64,000 nt of DNA from Clostridium cavendishii DSM 21758 (GCF_900141845.1 NZ_FQZB01000004.1:289752-353751), one strand, 5' to 3'. Shown: positions 1 to 9,449, counted from the stretch's first letter. The notes: generated by a model not told the origin, from the letters alone. Program-made: numbers and translations.

Positions 1-2103
1 TTTAGGTTTATCAAGAACTTTAAAATTCTCTATAATTATATCTGGAGTATACTGTTTCTCCTTAATATTTTGAGGCATAAAACTATTTAATCCATTTATT
101 CCTCCAAAAAACATTTCTCCTGTTTTACTTTTAAAACAAGAATAAGCATTAAACTCATTACTTTGAAGACCATCAGTAATAGTATAATTAGTGAAACAAT
201 TTTTAGATACATTAAGCTTAGATAGACCTCCATTGGTACTTGCCCAAGGATTGTCCTCTTTATCAATTAAAACACCATAAACATAATTATTTATAAGCCC
301 ATCTTTTTCAATATATCTTGTGAATTTTTCCTCTTTGGTATCTAACTTATTTAAACCATAATTAGTAGCTATCCAAAGATTTCCCTTGGAATCTTCTGCA
401 ATAGATCTAATACTATTAAAACTTATAGTATTTTCATCTGAAGCATTATATCTATAGATTTTAGTTTCTTTAGTTTTTTTATCAAACCTCACAAGTCCAC
501 CTTCTATAGAACAACCAATCCAAAGTGTTCCATTGGAATCTTCATATATGGCTGATATAAAATTATCTTCTATACCTTTTTCATTAAAGAATTCTTTATA
601 TCTAGTAAACTTATTTGTTCTTTTATCAAAAGAATTCAAACCATCCCTAGTTCCAACCCATAAAATTCCGTCTTTATCCTGATATAAAAATCTTATTTCA
701 TTTGTTGTCAATGAATTTTTATCTAGTTTATCATGTTTATACCTAGTAAATTCTTTCTTTGTTTTATTGTATTTATTCAGACCATCATAGGTAGCTATCC
801 AGATTTCCCCATCGTTATCTTGAAGTATTGTATATACATGATTATCGCTAAGACTATTATTATTACCCTTTTCATACATATAATGCTTTACTTCTTTTGT
901 TTCTCTATTAAGTACATTTACTCCACCCTCATCAGTACCAATCCAAATTAACCCTTCATCATCTTCCAATATTCCATTTAAGCTTTCTGCATTTATGGAA
1001 TTAGGATTTACAGGATCTTTTTTATAATTTTGAAATTTGGCATTAGGATTAAATAAACTTATCCCCTTATAAGTTCCAACCCATATCATACCTGATTTAT
1101 CTTCGAATAGAGTTAAGACATTATTACTTATAAGACTTTGAGTATCATAATAATTATTTTTATATCTTGTAAATTTTCCAGTATCTCTGTCTAATTTAGC
1201 AATTCCATCAGCAGTCGCTACCCAAAACTCACCATTACTATCTTCTAACATATCCATAATTCTATTACTTAAAACAAAATCTTCTGTATTTAGTATTTTA
1301 TAACGAGTAAAATTATTATTTTGCCTATTATATTTATCTAAACCATTTTCTGTAGCTATCCAAATATCACCTTTACGGTCTTTGTATATCTTTCTTATAA
1401 ACTTATCACTAATTGAATTAATATCATTATCAAAATGCTCATATCTGGTAAACTTATTTATTTTTTCATCATATATATTTATACCATTCTTCGTACCAAC
1501 CCAAAGTAAATCATCTTCAGCATAAAGACACGTTATAAAATTATTTGATAAACTATTCTCATCTTTTTCATCATTAAAGAATTTAACTATCTTTCCTGTA
1601 GAGTTATCAATTTTATTAAGACCATCAGTAGTTCCAGCCCACTTAAATCCATTTTTATCAACAACAACACTCCATACGTTATAATTAGAAAGTTTATTAG
1701 TTTCACTAGTAGAATCACTTGTATATCTAGTTATTTTATTTGTATTTGGATCTAATCTATTTAAGCCTTTAGATGTAGCTACCCATAATGAACCATCTTT
1801 ATCCTCTGCTATACCATCTACATAATTGGATACTAAACTATTCTCATCATTTAGTTTATATTTATAAGAAACAAAATTATATCCGTCATATCTGTTTAAC
1901 CCATCAGAAGTTCCAAACCACATATATCCTTTGCTATCTTGAAAAATAACTTGTGCAGAAGATTGAGCTAAACCATCTTCTATTGTCATTCTTTTAAACT
2001 TATATTCTTTCTCATTTCCATAGGCAATAATATTATTTAAAAATATATTTGTAAAAACAATAATTGTAAAGAACATTGCACTTATCTTATTAATTTTTTT
2101 CAT
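1..2103 (-). CDS. two-component-type beta-propeller sensor protein, C-terminus outside window
   Basis: 701 codons are visible and the frame is open to the window edge. The ATG at 2103 follows a GGGGGG ribosome site. Residues 1 to about 29 form a signal peptide (MKK, hydrophobic core, AYG). The rest is a run of about 13 repeats of the Reg_prop type, each with W-(V/I)-(G/A)-T-x-x-G-(L/I)-N-(K/R)-(L/F/Y)-(D/N), the family of extracellular ligand-binding propellers. The last visible residues (PDIIIENFKVLDK) look like the start of a Y_Y_Y domain. In this family the propeller is followed by a membrane segment and a histidine kinase, GGDEF or other output domain, which lies outside the window. The ligand cannot be deduced; polysaccharides are common in related proteins. 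Confidence 0.85.
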   Translation of the reverse strand, partial: MKKINKISAMFFTIIVFTNIFLNNIIAYGNEKEYKFKRMTIEDGLAQSSAQVIFQDSKGYMWFGTSDGLNRYDGYNFVSYKYKLNDENSLVSNYVDGIAEDKDGSLWVATSKGLNRLDPNTNKITRYTSDSTSETNKLSNYNVWSVVVDKNGFKWAGTTDGLNKIDNSTGKIVKFFNDEKDENSLSNNFITCLYAEDDLLWVGTKNGINIYDEKINKFTRYEHFDNDINSISDKFIRKIYKDRKGDIWIATENGLDKYNRQNNNFTRYKILNTEDFVLSNRIMDMLEDSNGEFWVATADGIAKLDRDTGKFTRYKNNYYDTQSLISNNVLTLFEDKSGMIWVGTYKGISLFNPNAKFQNYKKDPVNPNSINAESLNGILEDDEGLIWIGTDEGGVNVLNRETKEVKHYMYEKGNNNSLSDNHVYTILQDNDGEIWIATYDGLNKYNKTKKEFTRYKHDKLDKNSLTTNEIRFLYQDKDGILWVGTRDGLNSFDKRTNKFTRYKEFFNEKGIEDNFISAIYEDSNGTLWIGCSIEGGLVRFDKKTKETKIYRYNASDENTISFNSIRSIAEDSKGNLWIATNYGLNKLDTKEEKFTRYIEKDGLINNYVYGVLIDKEDNPWASTNGGLSKLNVSKNCFTNYTITDGLQSNEFNAYSCFKSKTGEMFFGGINGLNSFMPQNIKEKQYTPDIIIENFKVLDKPK

Positions 2104-2227
2104 AATCCCCCCAAGATAATTATTTATCATTGTAAAAATATTTTGCCACATTTATTCTAAGTTTACAAGACAAATTCCTACAAGTTTTTCCTTTAACTGT
2201 TTCTACATCATGAATTTTTTTATACTT

Positions 2228-4846
2228 CTATCTTTTTGTTGAAATTATAATACTTTTTAAAGTCTTTCCTATTTGAATTACTATAAAACTACATAAAGAT
2301 AATAAAATTATATTAATAATATTGTTGAAACCTAAATAGGTAACTTCAAAAACTCCATTTAAAGCTGGTACAAGCAATATACTAAAGAGTAATAAACTTC
2401 CCACACCAAAGGCTAACCAAGAATATTTATTTTTAAACATTCCTACCCTAAATACATTTTCATTCCCTCTAGAACTAAATCCATGAAGAAGTCTACTTAA
2501 ACATAATGTTGCAAAGGCCATAGTTCTTCCCATACCTTCACCATAATTATCGTTACCAATCTTAAATGCTAACATTGTAACTATAGCTATAATTATACCT
2601 TCAAATATCAATTCAATAGTAAAATCCTTAGTTAATATAGGTGTATTTATTCCTCTTGGTTTTTCCTTCATTACATTTTCTTTATATGGTTCTACGCCTA
2701 ATGCTATAGCTGGAAGACTATCTGTAACTAAATTTATAAATAATAGATGTACTGCTGTAAATGGCATTGGTAGTGCTAATATAGATGCCCAAAGCACTGA
2801 TAAAATACCTGCTGTATTTCCTGAAAGTAAAAATTTTATAGCACTTCTAATATTATTATAAATATTTCTACCATTTTCCACAGCTTTAACTATTGTAGCA
2901 AAATTATCATCTGTTAAAACCATAGCTGCAGCATCTTTTGCAACCTCTGTACCTGTAATTCCCATAGCAACTCCTATGTTAGAAGCTTTAAGCGCTGGAG
3001 CATCATTTACACCATCACCTGTCATAGCAACTATATTTCCTCTACTTTGCCAAGCCTTAACTATACGAATCTTATGTTCTGGTGATACTCTTGAATAAAC
3101 TGAAATGTCCTGAACTTTTTTTATTAATTGTTCATCTGTTAAATTCTCTATTTCACGTCCTTCTACTGACTCCTCACCTTCATGAAGTATACCAATCTCT
3201 TTAGCTATAGCCATAGCAGTTATTTTATGATCTCCAGTTATCATTATAGGTCTTATTCCTGCTTTTATACATTCCTCTACAGCCTTTTTTGATTCTTCCC
3301 TTGGTGGATCCATCATTGATATAAGTCCAACAAAAGTATATTCTTTTTCATCTTCTAAATTATATTCTTCTTTTTCTTCTATTTCCTTATAAGCAAAACC
3401 TAATACTCTTAGTCCTAACTTTGAAAATTCTTCATTTTTATTTTCAATAGATTTAATATCTTCCTTAGTTACTTTCCTTATTCCATTATTAGTTTGTATA
3501 TGAGTTACTCTTCTTATAATTACATCTACTGCACCTTTAGTTATCATAGTGTTTTTGTCATCAATATTATGAACAGTACTCATAAGCTTTCTATCTGAAT
3601 CAAATGGTATTTCACCTAAACGAGGATACATTTTTCTAAGCTCTAATTCATTTATAGAAAAAACTCTTCCAAGATTGACTAGAGCCACCTCTGTAGGATC
3701 TCCTATCTCTTTATCATCGCTAATTATTGAATCATTGCAAAGTATACTTTGCATTATTATGTTCTTTTGCAAATTATTATCTAAAGCTATATCATTAGTT
3801 AATACCACTTTATCATCTACAAATAATCTTTTAACAGTCATTTTATTTTGAGTTAATGTTCCTGTTTTATCTGAACATATTACTGATACGCTACCTAATC
3901 CTTCTACAGCTTGAAGTTGCTTTATAATAGAATGTTCTTTTGCCATTTTTTGAGTTCCTATAGCCAAAACTATTGTAACTATTGAACTTAAAGCTTCTGG
4001 TATAGCTGCAACAGCTAACGCAACAGCAAACATAAATGCACTTATAAGTGTATATCCTCTATATATATTAAGTGCAAAAACCAAAGCACAAATTATCAAA
4101 ATACCAATAGCTAATTTCTTACCAAAATCATCTAAACTGACCTGAAGAGGAGTCTTTTTCTTTGAAGTATCATCTAAAAGCATAGCTACTTTTCCTATTT
4201 CTGTCTTCATTCCAATTTCAGTTACTAAAATTTTTGCTCTACCATAGGTAACTAAGCTACCTGAGTAAACCATATTTTTCCTATCCCCTAAAGGTATATC
4301 TTCTTCATCAATAACATCTACTTGCTTATTTACACTCTCCGATTCTCCTGTAAGAGAACTTTCATTTACTTGAAGTGAATAATTCTCTATCACTCTTCCA
4401 TCTGCACAAATATAATCTCCTGCATCTAAGTAAACTATATCACCTACTATAACCTCTCTCGAAGGTATTTCGATTTTAACCCCACCTCTTAAAACTTTAG
4501 CTGTAGGTGAACTTAACTTCTTGAGACTATTTAAAGATTCTGCAGCTTTAATATGTTGAACAGTTCCAAGTATCGCGTTTAAAATTACTACCAAAAAAAT
4601 TACTACTGAACTTTCAATATCTCCTAATATAATAGATATTGTAGCAGCACCTAAAAGTATTATTACTAAAAGATCTTTAAACTGTTCTAAAAAAATTAAG
4701 AATGCACTTGCTTTTTCACCTTCTATAAGTTCATTAAAACCATATTTATCTCTTCTAGTTGTAACCTCCTTTTCAGTTAGACCACTGAAATCCACTTCTA
4801 ATTCTTCCATAACTCTTTCACATGGTTTGTTATACCACCTATTCAC
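2228..4846 (-). CDS. P-type cation-transporting ATPase (Ca2+/Mn2+ type)
   Basis: 872-residue P2A-type ATPase that would export a divalent cation across the plasma membrane using ATP. Visible in order: actuator motif LTGES, membrane helix 4 motif PEAL, phosphorylation motif CSDKTGTLTQN, nucleotide-binding KGA, hinge TGDGVNDAP, and helix 6 NLVTDSLPAIALG. Helix 5 has SGNTAG without the acidic residue of SERCA site I, as in single-site PMCA/PMR1-like bacterial pumps. The start is GTG at 4846, placed 7-8 nt after GGAGGAG. The gene lies about 130 nt downstream of a yybP-ykoY riboswitch with terminator, so expression is probably induced by Mn2+; this makes Mn2+ efflux a likely role beside or instead of Ca2+. 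Substrate assignment is inference. Confidence 0.92.
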   Translation of the reverse strand: MNRWYNKPCERVMEELEVDFSGLTEKEVTTRRDKYGFNELIEGEKASAFLIFLEQFKDLLVIILLGAATISIILGDIESSVVIFLVVILNAILGTVQHIKAAESLNSLKKLSSPTAKVLRGGVKIEIPSREVIVGDIVYLDAGDYICADGRVIENYSLQVNESSLTGESESVNKQVDVIDEEDIPLGDRKNMVYSGSLVTYGRAKILVTEIGMKTEIGKVAMLLDDTSKKKTPLQVSLDDFGKKLAIGILIICALVFALNIYRGYTLISAFMFAVALAVAAIPEALSSIVTIVLAIGTQKMAKEHSIIKQLQAVEGLGSVSVICSDKTGTLTQNKMTVKRLFVDDKVVLTNDIALDNNLQKNIIMQSILCNDSIISDDKEIGDPTEVALVNLGRVFSINELELRKMYPRLGEIPFDSDRKLMSTVHNIDDKNTMITKGAVDVIIRRVTHIQTNNGIRKVTKEDIKSIENKNEEFSKLGLRVLGFAYKEIEEKEEYNLEDEKEYTFVGLISMMDPPREESKKAVEECIKAGIRPIMITGDHKITAMAIAKEIGILHEGEESVEGREIENLTDEQLIKKVQDISVYSRVSPEHKIRIVKAWQSRGNIVAMTGDGVNDAPALKASNIGVAMGITGTEVAKDAAAMVLTDDNFATIVKAVENGRNIYNNIRSAIKFLLSGNTAGILSVLWASILALPMPFTAVHLLFINLVTDSLPAIALGVEPYKENVMKEKPRGINTPILTKDFTIELIFEGIIIAIVTMLAFKIGNDNYGEGMGRTMAFATLCLSRLLHGFSSRGNENVFRVGMFKNKYSWLAFGVGSLLLFSILLVPALNGVFEVTYLGFNNIINIILLSLCSFIVIQIGKTLKSIIISTKR

Positions 4847-4978
4847 CTTAACTCCTCCTCTTTATTAATATCTGAATTGATAACTTCTACAAATAAACTT
4901 TTAAAAAACTAACTTATGTATTTCATATTTTTAATAATTACTTAATTTAAAAAACTACTAGTTTTGAAGCTTATTCAC

Positions 4979-5037
4979 AAAAAAAAGACTTTTAATATAA
5001 TCCTAGATACAAATAGTCTAGGATTATATTAAAAGTC
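4979..5037 (-). terminator. riboswitch-controlled intrinsic terminator
   Basis: A perfect 21-bp stem (arms 4987-5007 and 5017-5037, 9-nt loop) is followed on the minus strand by a U-tract from the A-run at 4979-4986. Its upstream arm contains the 3' strand of the aptamer closing helix, so aptamer folding and terminator formation exclude each other. It lies between the promoter at 5151-5180 and the P-type ATPase. Confidence 0.9.
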
Positions 5038-5118
5038 TCGTCACCAAACATTGGATTATCAAACCAGGTTATTCACCGTATTGTTGATTTGATATATTAC
5101 ACTACTCCCCTTTAATAA
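5027..5118 (-). promoter_or_regulatory. yybP-ykoY family (Mn2+) riboswitch aptamer
   Basis: On the minus strand the leader has the family hallmarks in order: AAAGGGGAGUAG, then AUCAACAAUAC, then GACGAGACUUUU. The ends can pair as a closing helix: UAUUAAAG at the 5' side with CUUUUAAUA at the 3' side, with one bulged U. This family is known to bind Mn2+ and to control Mn efflux and P-type ATPase genes. Here it would favour antitermination when Mn2+ is bound. Confidence 0.9.
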
Positions 5119-5150
5119 GGCTATTATTACCATATAAAGTTGTTAATTAT

Positions 5151-5180
5151 ATTATAGTATGGTTACTAGTTCTTTGTCAA
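5151..5180 (-). promoter_or_regulatory. sigma-A-type promoter of the riboswitch/ATPase transcript
   Basis: Minus strand TTGACA at 5180-5175 and TATAAT at 5156-5151, both perfect consensus, with an 18-nt spacer. Transcription would begin near 5144, just ahead of the aptamer. Confidence 0.85.
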
Positions 5181-5404
5181 CAGTTTTTAACTGCAATTCC
5201 TAAACTTCTAAATATTTTTCCCTAAATTGTCTACTTTATTCTTTACTATCCTACAAAACCTTATTAAATATAAAAACATTACCTCTAAATATATTTTTAT
5301 AATAAAAAAACTGTCTTTATATAATTTCCTTTATTCAAAATTGCAACAATAAGCTCCTAAAAATAATATTAAACAATTTCAATCATTAAATCTAAATAAT
5401 TAAC

Positions 5405-5433
5405 AAAAAGGAATCCATTTACGGATTCCTTTT
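5405..5433. terminator. intrinsic terminator after hydrogenase gene
   Basis: Arms AAAAAGGAATCC (5405-5416) and GGATTCCTTTT (5423-5433) around a 6-nt loop. It lies 11 nt past the hydrogenase stop. A and T runs on both sides mean it could act in either direction. The 220 nt between it and the ATPase promoter hold nothing recognisable. Confidence 0.85.
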
Positions 5434-5444
5434 ATAAGCTTAGA

Positions 5445-7175
5445 TTATTTTGTTTTATATTTTACATGTAATAATTTATGAGCTAAACCTTCTCCTGGAG
5501 TTCCACCAAAATAACTTTCATACATTTTTAGCATAGCTGCATTTTCATGTGACTTTCTCTTGGCAAGATTCTTGTCTTGATTGTAAAGCACAGATGCTCT
5601 TACACTTCTTATATCCATATCACATCTATCTTTTGAATTCACATGAGGTTGCCCTCCACCATTTACACAGCCGCCTGGACAAACCATAACTTCTATGAAG
5701 TGGTATTGTTTCTTATCTATTGCTCCTGACTTCATAAATTCAAATACATTAGAAGCCCCATTTATAACAGCTACATTATAGTCATTTCCACCTATATTTA
5801 CAGTAGCTTCTTTTATTCCTTTTAAGCCTCTTACCTCTTGGTATTCTACATTTTCAAGATTTGCATTTTCCACAAAATCTTTAGCTGTTCTTAATGCAGC
5901 TTCCATAACTCCACCAGTAGCTCCAAATATAGTACCTGCTCCAGTATATTCACCCATAGCTGGATCTACTTCGCTATCTTCTAGTTTAGCAAAATCTATT
6001 TTAGCATCTTTAATCATCTTAACAAGTTCTCTTGTAGTGATTACTGCATCTATATTTCTTAAACCGTTGTTTTCCATTTCTTCTCTGTCAGCTTCATATT
6101 TTTTAGCTGTACATGGCATTATAGTAACAGTAAATACGTTAGCTGGATCTATATCAGATATAGTTGGGTAGTAAGTTTTACTTGCAGCTCCAAATATTTG
6201 TTGAGGCGATTTAGCACTTGATAAATTATCTAAAAATTGTGGGAAGTAATTTTCCACTTGTCTAACCCATGCTGGACAGCATGAAGTGAACATCGGGAAT
6301 GGTCCACCCTTTTCAATTCTTTGAACAAGTTCTGTAGCTTCTTCCATTATTGTCATATCAGCGCCAAAATTTATATCAAATATTTTATCAAAGCCTAAGT
6401 TTCTTAATGCTGTATATATTTTACCAGTTACATCTACCCCGTAACCCATTTTAAACATTTCACCTACAGCTGTTCTAACTGAAGGAGCCATCGCAACTAT
6501 TACATGTTTATTTTCATCTTCTAATGCAGCCTTTACTCTATCTATATGAGTTTTTTCTGAAAGAGCATCAACCGGACATGCGTTTATACATTGACCACAT
6601 AATAAACAATTAGTTTCATCAAAGCATTTCTTACCTTGTGTTCCTATTATAGTCTTATCTCCATCTTTTATAAATTGAATTGTGTTAGTTCCTGTTTTTT
6701 CTGCACAAGCAGCAACACATCTTCCACATTCAACACATTTAGTTCTATCTATAACTATTGATTTACTTCTATCATCTACATAAGGAGTTTTATCTGCAAC
6801 TATGAATGGTTTTGAAGCCTTAGCCTTAGTTTTAATAACTAACTTTAAAAATTCACAGTTTTCTCTTCTTTTACAAGGACCACATTTAAATTCATGCTTA
6901 TCTAATAATTCACTCATTCTTGCTTTTACAGCAGTGTCCACTTTTTCTGAATTTGTAGTAATAACCATTCCGTCCTTAACTTTTGTAACACAGGCCATAG
7001 CTAAGTCATCTTGTCCTTCTATCTCAACTGAACATATTCCACATTTTCCAACATTGCTACAGTCATCTAAGAAACAAAGTGTAGATATATCTACTCCATT
7101 TTCTTTAGCAACTTGTAATATTGACTTTTCTTCACTTGTTTCAATAGCATTACCGTTTAGTACGATTTTTATCAT
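5445..7175 (-). CDS. hydA: [FeFe] hydrogenase, monomeric CpI type
   Basis: 576 residues; catalyses reversible H+ reduction to H2 with ferredoxin as partner in the cytoplasm. N-terminal plant-type 2Fe-2S domain (CFLDDCSNVGKCGIC, then a further Cys), then the His/Cys cluster site (H-x3-C-x2-C-x5-C), two 4Fe-4S motifs (CVECGRCVAAC and CLLCGQCINACP), and the H-cluster motifs TSCCPAW, MPCTAKK and CPGGCVNGGGQP. The domain order and length match Clostridium pasteurianum CpI. I chose ATG 7175, about 8 nt after GGAGG; an in-frame TTG two codons earlier is too close to that site. It is a single-gene unit with its own terminator. It is the main H2-evolving enzyme expected in a fermentative clostridium. 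Confidence 0.97.
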   Translation of the reverse strand: MIKIVLNGNAIETSEEKSILQVAKENGVDISTLCFLDDCSNVGKCGICSVEIEGQDDLAMACVTKVKDGMVITTNSEKVDTAVKARMSELLDKHEFKCGPCKRRENCEFLKLVIKTKAKASKPFIVADKTPYVDDRSKSIVIDRTKCVECGRCVAACAEKTGTNTIQFIKDGDKTIIGTQGKKCFDETNCLLCGQCINACPVDALSEKTHIDRVKAALEDENKHVIVAMAPSVRTAVGEMFKMGYGVDVTGKIYTALRNLGFDKIFDINFGADMTIMEEATELVQRIEKGGPFPMFTSCCPAWVRQVENYFPQFLDNLSSAKSPQQIFGAASKTYYPTISDIDPANVFTVTIMPCTAKKYEADREEMENNGLRNIDAVITTRELVKMIKDAKIDFAKLEDSEVDPAMGEYTGAGTIFGATGGVMEAALRTAKDFVENANLENVEYQEVRGLKGIKEATVNIGGNDYNVAVINGASNVFEFMKSGAIDKKQYHFIEVMVCPGGCVNGGGQPHVNSKDRCDMDIRSVRASVLYNQDKNLAKRKSHENAAMLKMYESYFGGTPGEGLAHKLLHVKYKTK

Positions 7176-7330
7176 ATACAAACCTCCAAAATATGTGCTT
7201 CAAATACTAAGTTTTAAGCACAAACTCATCTTATATTTTTTAATATTTTTACCGTTTATTTGATATTTTTTTCACACACAATTATTCTATCACAGATTTT
7301 TAAAATTTTCATTAGTATTTAGCCGTAAAT

Positions 7331-7381
7331 AAAGAAAAAAATCATATAAATATTTATTTTTATCAATATTTATATGATTTT
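7331..7381 (-). terminator. intrinsic terminator after helicase gene
   Basis: Perfect 17-bp inverted repeat (7338-7354 with 7365-7381, 10-nt loop), followed on the minus strand by a U-rich tract. It lies 22 nt after the helicase stop. Confidence 0.8.
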
Positions 7382-7403
7382 CCCAAAAATATTACATTAA
7401 ATC

Positions 7404-8546
7404 CTAATCTTCGTCACCTATTATAGTTCCTTTATAAACAAATTTCTGATTAAATTCTACTTTAAACGCACTTTCAACTTGCTCTAACTTTGGTATTTCC
7501 TTAATATCAACTAACGAATAACAGCATCCACTCTCCCCTGCTCTACCCGTTCTACCTGCTCTATGAAGATAATCCTTAGCTCTATCTGGTATATCTAGAT
7601 TTATAACGTGAGTTACACCTTTCACATCAAGCCCTCTAGCCGCTATATCAGAAGCTATCAAAACTTGAATTTTACCAGTTCTAAAGTCATTTAAAGCTTT
7701 TTGACGTTCTAGCTTCTTGTCTTCACCATGAATTGCATCTGCCTTTATCTTATGAAACCTAAGTTTTGCAAGTGTCATATTTACATCATAATTATTATTT
7801 ATAAACACAAGCGCCTTCTTAGGTTTAGATGCATGTATAAGCTTTCTTAGCATATCTACCTTGTCTCTACGCTCTACAAGTATAATATTATGTTCAATAT
7901 TTGGATTTACCTTATTAGATTCATTAACTCTTACTATTTCAGTTTTATTCATAAATTTCTCTGCAGTTTTAATAGTTCCCTGAATTAAACTTGCCGAAAA
8001 TACCATATATTGAGCATCTTTTTTAATTAATTTTATTATGTCCATTACTCCAGCTATATTTTTTTGATCTAAAAGTTTATCACCTTCATCAATTACAACT
8101 GTATTTATGGTACTTGCAGTTACCTTTTTCTTTTTGATAAGTTCTAATATTCTCCCTGCTGAACCAACTAAAATATGAGGCTTTGCCTTAAGCTTATCTA
8201 TTTGCCTTGTAATATTTGCACTACCTATTAATGTAGTTGATGTAACATTCAAGTTACCCTTTTGTCTAAGCTCAACTATAACATTATTTATTTGAACAGC
8301 TAATTCATGAGTAGGAGTTAATATTATAGCTTGCATTTCTTTCTTTGATGTATCTATTTTTTCTATAATAGGAAGTAAAAATGCTAAAGTTTTACCCGTT
8401 CCTGTTTCTGAGCTACCTATTATATCATTTCCATTCATCGCTAAAGGAATAGCCCTACTTTGTATTTCTGTGGGCTCTGTTATATTTAACTCAGTAAGTG
8501 CTTTAATAACTTCTTCACTTAACCCTAATTCCTTAAAATTTTTCAT
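7404..8546 (-). CDS. DEAD-box-family RNA helicase with non-canonical motifs
   Basis: 380-residue superfamily 2 helicase core: two RecA-like lobes and almost no C-terminal extension. The Q-motif region (GLSEEVIKALTELNITEPTEIQ) is kept. Motif I is SSETGTGKT (AxTGxGKT in most), Ia is TPTHELA instead of PTRELA, motif II is DEGD instead of DEAD, and motif III is SAS instead of SAT. The C-terminal lobe is standard: RGLDV and HRAGRTGR. Such enzymes remodel RNA, typically in ribosome assembly or cold adaptation. The ATP-binding lysine and the DE pair are present, so activity is likely. ATG 8546 follows GAGGGAT. It stands alone with its own terminator. Confidence 0.85.
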   Translation of the reverse strand: MKNFKELGLSEEVIKALTELNITEPTEIQSRAIPLAMNGNDIIGSSETGTGKTLAFLLPIIEKIDTSKKEMQAIILTPTHELAVQINNVIVELRQKGNLNVTSTTLIGSANITRQIDKLKAKPHILVGSAGRILELIKKKKVTASTINTVVIDEGDKLLDQKNIAGVMDIIKLIKKDAQYMVFSASLIQGTIKTAEKFMNKTEIVRVNESNKVNPNIEHNIILVERRDKVDMLRKLIHASKPKKALVFINNNYDVNMTLAKLRFHKIKADAIHGEDKKLERQKALNDFRTGKIQVLIASDIAARGLDVKGVTHVINLDIPDRAKDYLHRAGRTGRAGESGCCYSLVDIKEIPKLEQVESAFKVEFNQKFVYKGTIIGDED

Positions 8547-8656
8547 TATTATCCCTCGTTCTTAATTTATTATTTTTGATAGTTTTTATTTTAACAATAT
8601 TAAATAGTTTTGTATATAATTTTCGACTGATTTTTACAAAACAAAAAACTCTCATC

Positions 8657-8959
8657 CTATTTACATTTCTTTTTAGCCCCTTCATATATGTATTCTAAAT
8701 ACTCCACATTAACACCAAATTCTTTAACGGGTTTTATTCTTTTAGCCGCTCCCTCTAGTGCTTCTCTTGCTTCTGCAAAATCTTTATCTTTTATGCACAC
8801 TGTAGCATATTTTATAAGATAATCAGCTTTAGCAACCATCTCAGCTAAATCTTCCCTATTCTCATTTACAAGTTCTACAAGCAAAGCATAAATTTTAGGG
8901 GTAGTCTTATCTCTATGCTTCAATAAAACATCATTATTTCTAGAACTTTTTGATCTCAT
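8657..8959 (-). CDS. small alpha-helical hypothetical protein
   Basis: 100 residues. ATG 8959 lies 7 nt after AAAGGAGG; a longer frame to 9019 exists but that start has no such site. The N-terminus is basic (MRSKSSRNN). The remainder (residues 20-100) is predicted helical with an A-E-A-x-E-A-L-E-G-A-A-K segment resembling a TPR/helical-hairpin pair. There is no signal peptide or membrane segment, and I do not recognise a family. It is upstream of and co-directional with the helicase, 110 nt apart, so co-transcription is possible. Confidence 0.65.
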   Translation of the reverse strand: MRSKSSRNNDVLLKHRDKTTPKIYALLVELVNENREDLAEMVAKADYLIKYATVCIKDKDFAEAREALEGAAKRIKPVKEFGVNVEYLEYIYEGAKKKCK

Positions 8960-9087
8960 ATTTGACCTCCTTTGAAACTTATTATCATTACTCCATATAT
9001 TATCATAAATATAGCCCAAAAGTGAATTATTTAATAATTAAAAAACATTTATTATTTATATTCCTAAATAAAAATTTCAGTAATATA

Positions 9088-9170
9088 TAAGTTCCAATAA
9101 AGATTATTCAAAAAATTAAATTTACTTTCACTTATAATTTATCATATTATTAAGTCTTTTATGGAACTTA
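9088..9170. repeat. imperfect inverted repeat in intergenic region
   Basis: TAAGTTCCA at 9088-9096 faces TGGAACTTA at 9162-9170, with pairing continuing inward (ATAAAGA against TCTTTTAT with gaps). Together with the next element it fills most of the 490-nt gap between 8960 and 9449, which has no credible gene. It could be a small RNA or a degenerate palindromic element; neither is proven. Confidence 0.4.
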
Positions 9171-9186
9171 TAGAATTAAATTAAAT

Positions 9187-9292
9187 AGTATATATGATTC
9201 TAATTAGCTATTTTTAACTAAAAATGTTTAGTTGTTATTATTTCTTAATAAATTTGTTTTTTATGTAGAATATTAATTAGAACATATATACT
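9187..9292. repeat. 106-nt inverted-repeat element
   Basis: AGTATATATGATTCTAATTA (9187-9206) pairs with 9274-9292 over 19 bp with a single bulged A. A second hairpin, AACTAAA/TTTAGTT, lies inside. There is no T-tract positioned as in a terminator and no ORF. Confidence 0.45.
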
Positions 9293-9373
9293 CTAAACAA
9301 AATTATCTTGTAAAAAATCTAAAACTTTGAAAAATCATGTTTTTATAGTTTATAATTCTCTTTTAGAAAAAAT

Positions 9374-9439
9374 AAAAACCTAGATTTTAGATTAAAATGT
9401 ACCCTTTGTCAAGGACAATTTAGATAAAACCTAGGTTTT
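9374..9439 (-). terminator. long imperfect hairpin terminator after small basic gene
   Basis: Arms of about 25 nt (9374-9400 and 9415-9439), beginning and ending in AAAACCTAG/CTAGGTTTT, form a hairpin that on the minus strand is followed by a T-rich run. It lies 10 nt downstream of the 34-codon gene at 9450-9554. Confidence 0.6.
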
Positions 9440-9449
9440 AATTTGTATA

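Noticed and set aside
733..951. 72-codon plus-strand ORF inside the propeller gene
   Set aside because: Hydrophobic shadow ORF antisense to the Reg_prop repeats.
6802..7263. 153-codon plus-strand ORF opposite the hydrogenase gene
   Set aside because: Antisense shadow of the cysteine-rich N-terminus of the hydrogenase; no ribosome site or family resemblance.
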